Positions 27,695 through 36,872 of a stretch of 64,000 nucleotides of DNA are shown in pieces. This DNA comes from Bacteroidota bacterium (GTDB taxonomy: Bacteria; Bacteroidota; Bacteroidia; Chitinophagales; Chitinophagaceae). The stretch lies in the NCBI GenBank assembly GCA_947460595.1, contig CANHGS010000011.1:47940-111939 (forward strand), read 5' to 3'. The position numbers were made by a program, and so were the translations under genes. Each line of letters begins with the position of its first letter. Positions within the stretch are counted from its first letter, which is position 1. Under the pieces are notes generated by a model. That model ran no database searches, was not told the DNA's origin, and saw nothing but the letters and a program-made list of their open reading frames with translations.

Positions 27695-28126
27695 TTATTT
27701 AGCATTGGTGTAAAGCGCAATGTATTCGTCTTCTTTGCGGCGCATGATCTTTTCATGTGCTGGCGTCTTGTCTTTAAAACCACAAAGGTGTAGGGCACCA
27801 TGGAAAATTACCCTCAAGCTTTCTTCTTTGATGCTGGTGCCCAGGGTCTGTGCATTGTCCCTAATGCGGTCAAGACTAATATAGATTTCACCAATAATTT
27901 TGTTCTTCTCTTCAGAGAGGTCAAAGGTGATAATATCGGTATAATAGTCGTGCCGCAAATGGTCCTTATTAATTTGCAAGAGGTACTCGTCTGAACAAAA
28001 AATATAGTTCAGTTCATAGAGTACATGGAATTCCCTTTTGAATAAATTGGCAATGAATTTTTTCAGGGCAGTTTTACGAGGGAACTGGAAAACCTTATCT
28101 GCGTTGTGAAAATAAACGGATTTCAT
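27695..28126 (-). CDS. ybeY: Endoribonuclease YbeY (rRNA maturation)
   Basis: A 143-residue metal-dependent RNase needed for 16S rRNA 3'-end maturation and ribosome quality control. The metal-binding segment FHGALHLCGFKDKTPAHEKIM at about 108-128 carries HxxxH; the third ligand position is replaced by the KDKT variant common in this phylum. The preceding block YYTDIITFDLSEEKNKIIGEIYISLDRI is also typical. It is transcribed divergently from the FeoA-like gene, with 75 bases between starts. Confidence 0.9.
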   Translation of the reverse strand: MKSVYFHNADKVFQFPRKTALKKFIANLFKREFHVLYELNYIFCSDEYLLQINKDHLRHDYYTDIITFDLSEEKNKIIGEIYISLDRIRDNAQTLGTSIKEESLRVIFHGALHLCGFKDKTPAHEKIMRRKEDEYIALYTNAK

Positions 28127-28177
28127 AGGCTTTTGTCTTACTCCAAAATTCGTAACAAATTGCTTGCTAACCTCACT

Positions 28178-28185
28178 TACCTTTG
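28178..28185 (+). promoter_or_regulatory. Bacteroidota -7 promoter element (TACCTTTG) of FeoA-like/nadD operon
   Basis: TACCTTTG matches TAnnTTTG and lies 16 bases ahead of the FeoA-like start codon, implying a short leader. Confidence 0.5.
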
Positions 28186-28201
28186 TTAAATATAGCAGTA
28201 A

Positions 28202-28435
28202 ATGAAACGATTGTCGGAGTTAGCAATTGGTCAAAAGGCAGAGATTCTATCATTTGAAAAAGACGAGATCTTTATCAAGTTAATGGAGATGGGTTGTGTG
28301 CCGGGCGAAATTGTAAAAGTAGAACAGCGAGCACCCCTGGGAGACCCTATTTCTATCTCAGTGGCAGGTTATCATTTGAGCTTACGCATCAACGAGGCCG
28401 ATAGCATTTTTGTGAAACCCTTGGAATCAGCATAA
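28202..28435 (+). CDS. FeoA family protein
   Basis: A 77-residue SH3-like FeoA-domain protein: LSELAIGQKAEILSFEKDE, LMEMGCVPGEIVKVEQRAPLGDP and a C-terminal YHLSLRINEADSIFV block cover the whole length. FeoA proteins assist the ferrous-iron permease FeoB or act as metal-regulator domains. No feoB is next to it; instead nadD starts 23 bases downstream on the same strand, so its role in iron uptake is uncertain. Confidence 0.85.
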   Translation: MKRLSELAIGQKAEILSFEKDEIFIKLMEMGCVPGEIVKVEQRAPLGDPISISVAGYHLSLRINEADSIFVKPLESA

Positions 28436-28458
28436 TTCATTGATAGTCAATTATATAG

Positions 28459-29028
28459 ATGAAAATAGGACTCTATTTTGGCTCATTTAACCCCATCCAT
28501 ATTGGACACTTGATTATTGCCAGTCATGTGGCTAATCATTCAGACGTACAACAGGTATGGTTGGTGGTATCTCCGCAAAATCCACTCAAACCAAGCTCCG
28601 TTTTATTAAACGAATATCACCGCTTGCACCTGGTGCAGTTGGCTGTTGAGGGAAATGCCCAACTCCGCGCATCTGATGTGGAGTTCAAATTACCCCGACC
28701 CTCTTATACCATTGACACCCTTACCTATCTAAAAGAAAAATATCCGCAGCACGAGTTTTCCATAATCATGGGATCAGACAGTTTTCAAAATCTTCCCCGC
28801 TGGAAAAATTTTGACCTCCTACTGAAGCACTATCGTTTCTTGATTTACCAGCGCCCTGGCTTTCCTGTTACAGAAAGTTATGCAGCAAAAATTCAAATCC
28901 TAGAAGCACCGTTGCTAGAAATCTCTGCCACCAATATTCGCGCAGCCATTAAAGCTGGTACCACAACGCGCTATCTCTTGTCTGATCCGGTTAGAGAAGA
29001 AATTGAAAGAAACGGTTATTACAAATAA
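28459..29028 (+). CDS. nadD: Nicotinate-nucleotide adenylyltransferase
   Basis: A 189-residue nucleotidyltransferase: the GSFNPIHIGHLIIA active-site motif lies at residues 8-21, followed by VSPQNPLKPS, the IMGSDSFQNLPRWKNF block and ISATNIRAAI near residue 153 (the ISSTxIR motif). It adenylates nicotinate mononucleotide in NAD synthesis, the pathway step after those begun by NadA at 7776. It is the second gene of a two-gene unit after the FeoA-like protein. Confidence 0.93.
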   Translation: MKIGLYFGSFNPIHIGHLIIASHVANHSDVQQVWLVVSPQNPLKPSSVLLNEYHRLHLVQLAVEGNAQLRASDVEFKLPRPSYTIDTLTYLKEKYPQHEFSIIMGSDSFQNLPRWKNFDLLLKHYRFLIYQRPGFPVTESYAAKIQILEAPLLEISATNIRAAIKAGTTTRYLLSDPVREEIERNGYYK

Positions 29029-29222
29029 TAGGAATAGCTTTTATTCAAAATAAGTGTAAGACTCCCATTTGAACACCAATAAATTATATAACAACTATTT
29101 ATTATATCATGATTTTTTAATTAGAAAATCCACCACCGGTTTTCAAAGCCCACCCAAATCATCCATCCAAAATCTTTGGTGATTCTATCTCAATGAAATA
29201 GTTTTAGAAACAAATCAACACT

Positions 29223-31685
29223 ATGCGCAAACTATTCCTAGCTGCTTTTCTGTTGCTATCGGCTGTGGCACAGGCCCAACTGACGGTGGATTATATTATG
29301 AAGGATCCTAAATGGATTGGTACATCCCCAACAAGTCCCTTCTGGTCTCAGGACAGTAAATCGGTTTTCTTTGGGTGGAACCCCACTGCTCAGGTTGCAG
29401 ATAGTAACTATCGTTTTGTACAGGGTTCAACCGAGCCGGTAAAAGCGGGTTATCAGGAAACCGTAAAAGCAGGAGCCATGGCAAACGGCATCTATAATAA
29501 TACCAACACACAGATGGTCTATACCCATCGGGCTGATTTGTTTTTGGTAGATCTGAAAACCGGAGCCACTACCCGCATTACCCAAACCGATGATGTTGAA
29601 TCCAACCCAAAATTTGTTGGCAACAACGAGTGGGTGGTCTATAATAAAAATCAGAACCTCTATGGATGGAATACCAAAACCGGAATCACCGCACAGTTAA
29701 CCAGTTTTAGGGCTGGCGCCGATGCTCCTGCTTTTGGTGGATTTGCAGGTGGAGCTGGTGGCGGAAGACAAGGTGGTGGCGGTCAAGGTTTTGGAGGAGG
29801 TGCCGGTGGCAGACCCGTTGGCGGAGCTCCTACCCAAGGTGCGGGTATAGCTCAAGCAGGACAAACCCAGGACGCTTGGTTGCAAAAAAACCAATTGGCC
29901 CTTTCTACCATTTTACAAGAGCGCAAACAAAAAAGAGAATTGCGTGATTTGTTCCTAAAATCTAATAAAGACAACGATACCCTCAAAACCATTAGCACCG
30001 GAGACAAGTCTGTGCAAAATATTTTGATTAGCCCAGACGGAAGGTTTGTGACTTATAGATTAATGACCGCTCCTGCGCAAGCATCAAAGAATACCATTGT
30101 TCCAGATTATTTGGCGGAGAGTGGATATACTTCTGATATTAACGGAAGAACCAAGGTAGGCAATGCGCTTCCACGATATGAGTCTTATGTCTATGACAAA
30201 CAAAAAGAAGCGGTCTACCAAATTGCAACAGATAGTTTGCCTGGCATCACAGATCAACCCGATTATGTGAAAGACTATCCGCAAAGAAAAACCGCACCAA
30301 GACCAAGACCGGTTCAAATTGCCGGACCTTTTTGGAATGATGCGGGAACCGCTGCCGTAGTTGACATTCGTTCTCAAGACAACAAAGACCGTTGGATCAT
30401 GCAACTCAATCCTGAAACAGGCAAACTAAGTTTGATAGACAGACAGCGTGACGAAGCTTGGATTGGCGGACCCGGCATCAGCGCATTTGGTCCCACGGTT
30501 GGTTGGGTCAATAATGACCTACTCTATTTTCAAAGTGAAAAAACAGGCTACTCACATTTGTATACCCATGACATAAAAACTGGAACTCGCAAGGCTTTGA
30601 CCGAGGGTAAATATGAAGTACAAAATTTAGTGTTGAGCAAGAACAAACAATATTTCTATGTGCTGACCAATGAAAAGCATCCTGGTAAACAACACTGGTA
30701 CAGACTCAAAACCGATGGTTCTAAAAAAGAACAGATTACCCAAATGGATGGTGGTTATGAAGTGAGTTTATCACCCGATGAAAAATGGATTGCGTATAGA
30801 TACTCTTATATTAATAAGCCCTGGGAATTATACATTCAAGAAAATGCGCCTGGAAAAACCCCCATTCAAGTAACCAATAAAGCGCAGAGCGATGCCTTTA
30901 AATCTTACGCTTGGCGCGATACAAAAATTACTACTATCACCGCGCGCGATGGGCAACCCATTTATACCAGGGTCTATGATCCAAAGCCCGGAACCAAGAA
31001 TGGTGCAGCCGTAATTTTTGTTCATGGTGCAGGTTATTTACAAAACGTACACTATGGATGGAGCAGTTATTTCCGCGAGCAAATGTTCAACAATTTATTA
31101 GCAGACAAAGGCTATACGGTGATTGATATTGACTATCGCGCCAGCAGCGGATATGGCCGCGATTGGAGAACGGGTATCTACCGTTTTATGGGTGGTAAAG
31201 ATTTGGATGATGAAGTGGACGCAGCAAAATGGTTGAGCACCACCATGGGCATTGATAGTAACAGAATTGGGATGTATGGTGGATCTTATGGTGGCTTTAT
31301 GACACTCATGGCCATGTTTACACAACCCAATATCATCAAGGCTGGAGCGGCTTTGAGGCCGGTGACTGATTGGGCGCATTATAATCATGGATACACGGCT
31401 AACATTTTAAATGAACCAGTAAATGATAGCATTGCTTATGCAAAATCGTCACCCATTAATTTTGCGGCGGGTTTGAAAAATCATTTGCTCATCTGTCATG
31501 GAATGGTAGACGTGAACGTGCATTTTCAAGACGCGGTTCGTTTGAATCAACGCCTGATTGAATTGGGAAAAGAGAATTGGGAGATGGCTGTTTATCCGGT
31601 AGAAGATCACGGATTTGTTGAGCCTAGTAGTTGGGCCGATGAGTATAAAAGAATTTTGAAACTGTTTGAGACTTATTTGAAATAA
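29223..31685 (+). CDS. S9 family prolyl oligopeptidase (DPP IV-like), exported
   Basis: An 820-residue secreted serine peptidase with a signal peptide at 1-18. A beta-propeller covers about 40-570 (repeated Asp-box-like strands such as SPDGRFVTY and SPDEKWIAY). The alpha/beta hydrolase domain runs from about 580 to 820, with the nucleophile in GMYGGSYGGFM near 680, Asp in GMVDVNVHFQD near 760, and His in PVEDHGFVEP near 795. A Gly-rich insert at about 178-205 interrupts the propeller. DPP IV-type enzymes release dipeptides from periplasmic peptides. The gene is monocistronic with a strong terminator. Confidence 0.9.
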   Translation: MRKLFLAAFLLLSAVAQAQLTVDYIMKDPKWIGTSPTSPFWSQDSKSVFFGWNPTAQVADSNYRFVQGSTEPVKAGYQETVKAGAMANGIYNNTNTQMVYTHRADLFLVDLKTGATTRITQTDDVESNPKFVGNNEWVVYNKNQNLYGWNTKTGITAQLTSFRAGADAPAFGGFAGGAGGGRQGGGGQGFGGGAGGRPVGGAPTQGAGIAQAGQTQDAWLQKNQLALSTILQERKQKRELRDLFLKSNKDNDTLKTISTGDKSVQNILISPDGRFVTYRLMTAPAQASKNTIVPDYLAESGYTSDINGRTKVGNALPRYESYVYDKQKEAVYQIATDSLPGITDQPDYVKDYPQRKTAPRPRPVQIAGPFWNDAGTAAVVDIRSQDNKDRWIMQLNPETGKLSLIDRQRDEAWIGGPGISAFGPTVGWVNNDLLYFQSEKTGYSHLYTHDIKTGTRKALTEGKYEVQNLVLSKNKQYFYVLTNEKHPGKQHWYRLKTDGSKKEQITQMDGGYEVSLSPDEKWIAYRYSYINKPWELYIQENAPGKTPIQVTNKAQSDAFKSYAWRDTKITTITARDGQPIYTRVYDPKPGTKNGAAVIFVHGAGYLQNVHYGWSSYFREQMFNNLLADKGYTVIDIDYRASSGYGRDWRTGIYRFMGGKDLDDEVDAAKWLSTTMGIDSNRIGMYGGSYGGFMTLMAMFTQPNIIKAGAALRPVTDWAHYNHGYTANILNEPVNDSIAYAKSSPINFAAGLKNHLLICHGMVDVNVHFQDAVRLNQRLIELGKENWEMAVYPVEDHGFVEPSSWADEYKRILKLFETYLK

Positions 31686-31704
31686 GTTTTAAGGAACGGC
31701 ATAA

Positions 31705-31737
31705 AAAAACCTCCAGTATTTTTATACTGGAGGTTTT
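31705..31737. terminator. Bidirectional terminator between S9 peptidase and rho
   Basis: AAAAACCTCCAGTAT pairs with ATACTGGAGGTTTT over a T-rich loop, with T runs on both strands. It lies 20 bases after the peptidase stop and about 65 bases after the convergent rho stop. Confidence 0.85.
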
Positions 31738-31801
31738 CTTTTTACCCACCCCGCCCTGCGGGCACCCCTCCCGTAAACGGTAGGGGAATTTTTGGGAAAA
31801 T

Positions 31802-33628
31802 TTATCTGTTCATGCTCATCAAGAACTCTTCGTTGCTCTTGGTTCCGCGCATGCGTTTTAATAATTCATTCATGGCTTCTTCGGCGTTCATATCGTTTAA
31901 GAACAAACGCAGAATATTCATGCGGCCCAGTACTTCTTTGTCTAACAACAAATCGTCGCGGCGCGTAGAAGAACCAACCAAGTCAATTGCAGGATAGATA
32001 CGTTTGTTAGCCAATTTTCTATCCAACTGCAATTCCATATTACCAGTACCCTTGAATTCTTCAAAGATTACTTCGTCCATTTTAGAACCGGTTTCAATTA
32101 GCGCTGTTGCAAGAATAGTCAGTGATCCTCCGTTTTCAATTTTACGAGCAGCACCAAAGAATTGTTTTGGTTTCAATAAGGCATTTGCTTCCACACCACC
32201 GGATAATACTTTACCAGAAGAAGGAGCAACCGTATTGTGTGCACGAGCCAATCGTGTAATAGAATCCAAGAGGATCACTACATCGTGACCGCACTCAACC
32301 AATCGTTTTGCTTTTTGCAAAGCAATGGCAGAAACCTTTACGTGTTTTTCAGCAGGCTCGTCAAAAGTAGAAGCAATTACTTCTGCTCTTACGCTGCGCT
32401 CCATATCGGTTACCTCTTCAGGGCGTTCGTCAATGAGCACCACCATCAAATAACATTCTGGGTGATTGGCTGCAATGGCGTTGGCCACCTCTTTGAGCAA
32501 CATGGTTTTACCCACTTTGGGTTGGGCCACAATGAGACCACGTTGACCCTTACCTATTGGGGTAAAGATGTCCATGATTCTAGTGCTATAGTTATTGCTG
32601 GTTGTAAAGAGATTCAGTTTTTCAAAAGGGAACAAAGGAGTCAGGTAATCAAAAGGAATCCTGTCACGCACTTCGTCCGGACGCTTTCCGTTGATTAAGT
32701 CAACTTTTAACAGGGCAAAATATTTTTCACCTTCTTTGGGAGGACGCACAGAACCCAAGACGGTATCGCCGGTTTTTAAACCAAACAATTTAATCTGAGA
32801 TGGAGAAACGTAAACGTCATCGGGAGAAGAGAGGTAGTTATAATCACTAGAGCGTAAAAAGCCATAACCATCGGGCATCATTTCTAACACACCCTCGCCA
32901 TTGATCACGCCTTCAAATTCAATATTGAATGCGGGTTCTTTGCGCGGTTGTGGGTAACGTTGTTGTGGAGCAGGATCACTACTAGTTGTTTCATTCTCAC
33001 CCTGTTGGTGTTGCTCACCCGTTACAGCGGTAGCAAGTGTATCAGTTGGCTGGTCCGTGGTAGGCTGTGCATCCGCAGGATCAGCTGGTCTGTTGTCAAT
33101 TTGGTCAGGACGCGGCCCGCGAGGAGGCATTCCTTTTTTATTAAGCAAAGGTCTTTGTTGTCTCTCGGCAGGAAGGGCTGGTGCGCCGGGAGCCCTGGTT
33201 GGAGCTGGGGCTTGACCTTGTCCTTCTGTGGTTCCTTGTTGTTCCCTAGCAGGAGCCGCTGCTCTAATAGGAGCAGGAGAAATAGGTCTAGGATTGGGTC
33301 TTGGAGCAAGTGCTGGTTTTTCAGCAACTATGGGAGCCGATTTCTCAACAGGGGCTGAAACCGCTTCTGTTTCTTTAGAAGATTCCATTACTTCCGCTTC
33401 TTCCGTGCCATTGGCCGTAGAAGTCTTGATAGTAATGGGTTTGCGAGGGCGCCCAGGTTTTTTCTTGGGTTCGTCTTTTGCTTCGCTTGCTTTTACCGCC
33501 TGGCCGTCTAGTATTTTGTAAATCAGTTCTTGTTTGTTGAGCTTCTTGGTACCGGGGAGGGAGAGTTGCTCAGCAATGTCTTGTAGCTCAGGCAAAAGCA
33601 TGTCGTTCAATTGCAGAATGTCGTACAT
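31802..33628 (-). CDS. rho: Transcription termination factor Rho with a long low-complexity insertion
   Basis: A 608-residue hexameric RNA helicase that ends transcription. Residues 1-45 form the Rho_N helical domain ([18 protein letters not shown]). About 55-235 is a Pro/Gln/Ala-rich low-complexity region absent from E. coli Rho. The RNA-binding OB fold is at about 238-308 ([23 protein letters not shown]). The ATPase holds [17 protein letters not shown] near 365, [10 protein letters not shown] near 400, and the [13 protein letters not shown] segment near 450. Bacteroidota Rho proteins commonly carry such insertions, proposed to promote RNA binding or phase separation. Monocistronic. Confidence 0.95.
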   Translation of the reverse strand: MYDILQLNDMLLPELQDIAEQLSLPGTKKLNKQELIYKILDGQAVKASEAKDEPKKKPGRPRKPITIKTSTANGTEEAEVMESSKETEAVSAPVEKSAPIVAEKPALAPRPNPRPISPAPIRAAAPAREQQGTTEGQGQAPAPTRAPGAPALPAERQQRPLLNKKGMPPRGPRPDQIDNRPADPADAQPTTDQPTDTLATAVTGEQHQQGENETTSSDPAPQQRYPQPRKEPAFNIEFEGVINGEGVLEMMPDGYGFLRSSDYNYLSSPDDVYVSPSQIKLFGLKTGDTVLGSVRPPKEGEKYFALLKVDLINGKRPDEVRDRIPFDYLTPLFPFEKLNLFTTSNNYSTRIMDIFTPIGKGQRGLIVAQPKVGKTMLLKEVANAIAANHPECYLMVVLIDERPEEVTDMERSVRAEVIASTFDEPAEKHVKVSAIALQKAKRLVECGHDVVILLDSITRLARAHNTVAPSSGKVLSGGVEANALLKPKQFFGAARKIENGGSLTILATALIETGSKMDEVIFEEFKGTGNMELQLDRKLANKRIYPAIDLVGSSTRRDDLLLDKEVLGRMNILRLFLNDMNAEEAMNELLKRMRGTKSNEEFLMSMNR

Positions 33629-33873
33629 AAAATCGGTTGATGAAAAAAGGGATTTGTCAATGAATAAATAAATCCAGTCTAAGGGAATAAAAACTCAGAT
33701 CGGCGTAAAAAATTTGATTGGAAGAGGAAAACTGAATCGTCTGGAGTTGAGTTTTAGACCTGTTCAGTGATATTTCCAATGCAATGTTAAGTGAGATTTT
33801 CTGAAAAAACGAATTTTTTCCCTGTTTTTAACCAAGTTTAGGGCTTTGGTATGGCAACAGGCGGAGGTTTGGT

Positions 33874-33881
33874 TATCTTTG
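33874..33881 (+). promoter_or_regulatory. Bacteroidota -7 promoter element (TATCTTTG) of asnS
   Basis: TATCTTTG fits TAnnTTTG and sits 29 bases upstream of the ATG at 33911. It lies inside the longer open frame that begins at 33851, which argues that translation begins at 33911. Confidence 0.5.
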
Positions 33882-33910
33882 GTGCTTTCCGGAATAAAGC
33901 AACCATTAAG

Positions 33911-35359
33911 ATGTTTAACAAAAGAACCAAGATCAAGGCTTTGCTGGCTACCGAGCCACAAAACCAAGAAGTGATTGTCATGGGTTGGGTGCGAAGCTTT
34001 CGCAACAATCAGTTTATAGCCCTGAACGATGGCAGTACCAATAATAATATACAAGTAGTGGTAGAACTGGGTCTGCTAGACGATGCTACCCTAAAGCGCA
34101 TCACTACAGGAGCTTCCTTAAAAGTAACCGGTGAGTTAATTGCTTCTTTGGGTAAGGGACAAAAAGTAGAAATCAAAGCCAAGCACCTAGAAATTTTGGG
34201 CGATAGCGATGCAGAAAAATTTCCTTTACAACCCAAGAAACATTCGCTGGAATTCTTGCGAGAAATTGCGCACCTGCGTTTCCGCACCAACACATTTGGA
34301 TCAGTGTTTAGACTGCGTCATTCACTGGCATTTGCGGTACACCAATTCTTTAATGAAAAAGGATTTATTTATTTGCATACACCCATCATTACATCAAGTG
34401 ATGCAGAAGGTGCAGGAGAAATGTTTAGAGTAACTACCCTTCCATTTGACAATGCACCACGCAATGAAGATGGTAGTGTGAATTTTAAAGAAGACTTTTT
34501 TGGTAAGAGCACCAACCTAACGGTAAGTGGACAATTAGAAGGTGAGCTTGGCGCCATGGCTTTTAGTGAGATCTATACTTTTGGACCCACTTTCCGTGCA
34601 GAAAATTCTAATACGGCAAGACACTTAGCAGAGTTCTGGATGATTGAACCAGAGATGGCTTTTCATGATATTGAAGACAACCAAAATTTGGCGGAAGAGT
34701 TTATTCAATACCTCATTCGCTACGCGATGGAACACAATATGGAAGACCTAGAATTCTTGGATGCACGATTGGCAGAAGAAGAAAAACAGAAGCCACAAAA
34801 CGAGCGCGCAGAATTTGGCTTGCTAGAAAAATTACGCTTTGTTGTAGACAATCAATTTGAAAGAATTACTTATACAGAAGCCATTCAAATTTTGTTGGAT
34901 TCACCACACTATAAGAAAAAGAAATTCAAGTACGATGTAAGCTGGGGCATAGATATGCAGAGCGAGCACGAAAGATATTTGGTAGAAAAACATTTTAAAA
35001 AACCCGTGATTGTAACTGGTTATCCTGCTGCTATTAAAGCGTTTTATATGCGTTTAAATGATGGTTGTGAACCAGGCCGCCAAACTGTTGCTGCTATGGA
35101 TATTCTAGCACCGGGCATTGGAGAAATTGTGGGTGGCTCACAGAGAGAAGAACGCTTAGACAAATTAGAAAAACGCATGGCCGAGATGCATATTCCTGCA
35201 GCAGAAATGAGCTGGTATTTAGATACCCGCCGTTTTGGAACCGTGCCACACGCAGGCTTTGGTTTGGGTTTTGAAAGAATGGTACAATTTGTAACCGGCA
35301 TGACCAATATTAGAGACGTGATTGCATTTGCAAGAACGCCTAAGAATTGTGAATTTTAA
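33911..35359 (+). CDS. asnS: Asparaginyl-tRNA synthetase
   Basis: A class IIb synthetase of 482 residues from the Met at 33911; the frame opens 60 bases earlier, but the promoter and family alignment favour the shorter form. The OB-fold anticodon-binding domain covers about 15-115 ([22 protein letters not shown]). Motif 2 appears as [25 protein letters not shown], and motif 3 as [22 protein letters not shown] near the C-terminus. It charges tRNA-Asn with asparagine. A hairpin terminator follows at 35381. Confidence 0.95.
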   Translation: MFNKRTKIKALLATEPQNQEVIVMGWVRSFRNNQFIALNDGSTNNNIQVVVELGLLDDATLKRITTGASLKVTGELIASLGKGQKVEIKAKHLEILGDSDAEKFPLQPKKHSLEFLREIAHLRFRTNTFGSVFRLRHSLAFAVHQFFNEKGFIYLHTPIITSSDAEGAGEMFRVTTLPFDNAPRNEDGSVNFKEDFFGKSTNLTVSGQLEGELGAMAFSEIYTFGPTFRAENSNTARHLAEFWMIEPEMAFHDIEDNQNLAEEFIQYLIRYAMEHNMEDLEFLDARLAEEEKQKPQNERAEFGLLEKLRFVVDNQFERITYTEAIQILLDSPHYKKKKFKYDVSWGIDMQSEHERYLVEKHFKKPVIVTGYPAAIKAFYMRLNDGCEPGRQTVAAMDILAPGIGEIVGGSQREERLDKLEKRMAEMHIPAAEMSWYLDTRRFGTVPHAGFGLGFERMVQFVTGMTNIRDVIAFARTPKNCEF

Positions 35360-35380
35360 AATAATTGCATCAAAAAGTGT

Positions 35381-35407
35381 AAATGGTTGGGCAATGCTCA
35401 ACCATTT
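35381..35407 (+). terminator. Rho-independent terminator of asnS
   Basis: AAATGGTTG (35381-35389) pairs with CAACCATTT (35399-35407) and is followed by TTATTTT. It lies 21 bases beyond the asnS stop. The DUF3050 gene begins after it, so a start upstream of 35407 for that gene is unlikely. Confidence 0.75.
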
Positions 35408-35424
35408 TTATTTTATACTGTTTT

Positions 35425-36201
35425 ATGGCTAAAGAAATTGTTGTGCAAAGAATTGAGGAATTAAAAAGTCTGATTGGTCCAGTAAGAGAAAAATTATTGG
35501 CACATCCACTGTACGCAGAAATTAAACAACTAGACCAGTTACAGGTGTTTTCACAATACCATGTATTTGCTGTTTGGGATTTTATGAGTCTGCTAAAATC
35601 ATTACAAATTGGTCTTACTTGTACCAGTCTTCCTTGGTTCCCCAAAGGATCTGCCAATACCCGTTATTTAATCAATGAAATTGTAACGGGAGAAGAGTCA
35701 GACGTTGATGCGCAAGGAAATAGGACCAGTCATTTTGAATTGTATTTGGCGGCCATGGAACAAATGGGTGCCAGTCAAACAGATATTCAATTGCTGATTA
35801 AACAGTTGGGCAATGGTAAAACCGTACAAGAGTCATTGACCAAGAGTCATTTGCCAAACGGTGTAAAATCATTTGTGGGTTTTACTTTTGAGGTCTTGGA
35901 ATTACCACTCCACGTGCAAGCGGCCGTGTTTAGTTTTGGCAGAGAAGACTTGATTCCAGATATGTTTTTGGGACTCTTACATGAAGTGGCCAAGATTCAT
36001 CCGGAAAAATTAGACGGGCTCATTTATTATTTAGAAAGACATATAGAAGTAGATGGCGGACACCATGGACATTTGGCCATGGAAATGGTTGCTGAACTTT
36101 GTGAAGACGATGATGCCAAATGGTTTGAAGCGGGTATGGCAGCCAAAAAAAGTTTGGAAAAAAGAATCCAACTCTGGGATAGTATTCTTGAGCTTATATA
36201 A
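35425..36201 (+). CDS. DUF3050 family protein
   Basis: A 258-residue protein from the Met at 35425 (MAKEIVVQRIEEL). It matches DUF3050: SQYHVFAVWDFMSLLKSLQI near residues 42-61, RYLINEIVTGEESDVD near 75, SHFELYLAAMEQMGAS near 97-112, the central REDLIPDMFLGLL and a C-terminal EVDGGHHGHLAMEMVAEL. The His-rich helices resemble heme-oxygenase-like folds, and the family may bind metal, but no reaction is established. A longer frame opening at 35383 overlaps the asnS terminator and is not preferred. Confidence 0.85.
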   Translation: MAKEIVVQRIEELKSLIGPVREKLLAHPLYAEIKQLDQLQVFSQYHVFAVWDFMSLLKSLQIGLTCTSLPWFPKGSANTRYLINEIVTGEESDVDAQGNRTSHFELYLAAMEQMGASQTDIQLLIKQLGNGKTVQESLTKSHLPNGVKSFVGFTFEVLELPLHVQAAVFSFGREDLIPDMFLGLLHEVAKIHPEKLDGLIYYLERHIEVDGGHHGHLAMEMVAELCEDDDAKWFEAGMAAKKSLEKRIQLWDSILELI

Positions 36202-36448
36202 TCTATTTAGGCAGTAAACCAACTAACCATTGAGAAGGTGCGGATATCCCCGCTCCTATTTTCCGGTGGATAATCAGAAATACCCTAGATTTCCCCTGTG
36301 CTCCGCCCGCCCGGTTTGGCCCCTATAAATTGTTGCTAATAGGCCCTTTCCAAAAAACTTAAAAAAAACTGTGGATAATTTCTGAATATTGCCCGATGCC
36401 CTTATATTTGCAACCCTTTAGGGAATGGAAGCGTTCCTAGACTGAAAT
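36202..36448. other. Gap upstream of tRNA-Phe; two DnaA-box-like sites
   Basis: I see no gene here. TGTGGATAA at 36370-36378 is an exact DnaA box on the minus strand, and a second partial one (GTGGATAAT) lies near 36266. Two isolated boxes do not make an origin. The tRNA promoter element is at 36403-36410. Confidence 0.4.
36403..36410 (+). promoter_or_regulatory. Probable promoter element (TATATTTG) for the tRNA-Phe transcript
   Basis: TATATTTG matches the TAnnTTTG -7 box. Transcription from here would first read two truncated tRNA copies with hairpins (36449-36540) and then the intact tRNA at 36574. Confidence 0.45.
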
Positions 36449-36482
36449 GGTGCGGTAGCTCAGTCACCCGATGAATCGGGTG
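36449..36482 (+). repeat. Truncated tRNA-Phe 5' copy 1 with inserted hairpin
   Basis: The first 17 bases of the tRNA gene (GGTGCGGTAGCTCAGTC) are followed not by the D-loop but by the palindrome CACCCGAT-GA-ATCGGGTG (36465-36482), whose first C is shared with the tRNA part. The rest of the tRNA is missing. Confidence 0.75.
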
Positions 36483-36506
36483 ACAAAGAAAGAATATCGA
36501 CAAATT

Positions 36507-36540
36507 GGTGCGGTAGCTCAGTCACCCGATGAATCGGGTT
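36507..36540 (+). repeat. Truncated tRNA-Phe 5' copy 2 with inserted hairpin
   Basis: A second copy of GGTGCGGTAGCTCAGTC runs into the same hairpin (36523-36540, outermost pair changed). Its preceding 16 bases (AGAATATCGACAAATT) are identical to those before the intact tRNA, giving a 33-base perfect direct repeat (36491-36523 and 36558-36590). Confidence 0.75.
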
Positions 36541-36573
36541 AAAGTACCGACAAACATAGAATATCGACAAATT

Positions 36574-36646
36574 GGTGCGGTAGCTCAGTCGGTAGAGCAA
36601 AGGACTGAAAATCCTTGTGTCGCCGGTTCGATCCCGGCCCACACCA
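36574..36646 (+). tRNA. tRNA-Phe (GAA), island attachment site
   Basis: A 73-base cloverleaf: acceptor GGTGCGG/CCACACC, D arm GCTC/GAGC, anticodon arm AAGGA-CTGAAAA-TCCTT with anticodon GAA at 36607-36609, and T arm GCCGG-TTCGATC-CCGGC. The 3' CCA is not encoded. Acceptor position 5-68 is a C-A mismatch; GGTGCGG would pair perfectly with CCGCACC. A tyrosine recombinase gene begins 226 bases downstream, so this is the likely attL side of an island that replaced the gene's 3' end. Confidence 0.92.
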
Positions 36647-36872
36647 CATAAAGGCTTGATAATCAATGAATTACATTGAATATCAGGCCTTTTTATATGT
36701 CTAGAAATGAATATGAGTGCATAGAAATGCACCAGTTCAACGACAATTCAACGACATTTTTTAAGCCAATTTTCAACAAGCGTTTCAGAAGATTTATATG
36801 CAGTTGTATGCTGAGTTTAGCAGAATCCCCAAAAGGTTGTCTGTTTCACCTTTACAACTAAAATAAATTAAA

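Noticed and set aside
33022..33327. 101-codon frame within rho
   Set aside because: It is a shadow of the low-complexity part of Rho in another frame of the same strand.
36202..36448. Second origin candidate with an exact DnaA box at 36370
   Set aside because: Only two DnaA-like boxes, no AT-rich cluster; the gap at 8754-9348 is far denser.
36460..36732. 90-codon minus-strand open frame across the tRNA-Phe region
   Set aside because: It is antisense to the tRNA and its truncated copies; its VGRDRTGDTRIFSPLLYRLSY-like content is the well-known artefact produced by translating tRNA genes.
36676..36861. 61-codon plus-strand frame between tRNA-Phe and the integrase
   Set aside because: No motif, overlaps the likely attachment region and has no coding look; the two CAACGACA repeats inside fit an att region better.
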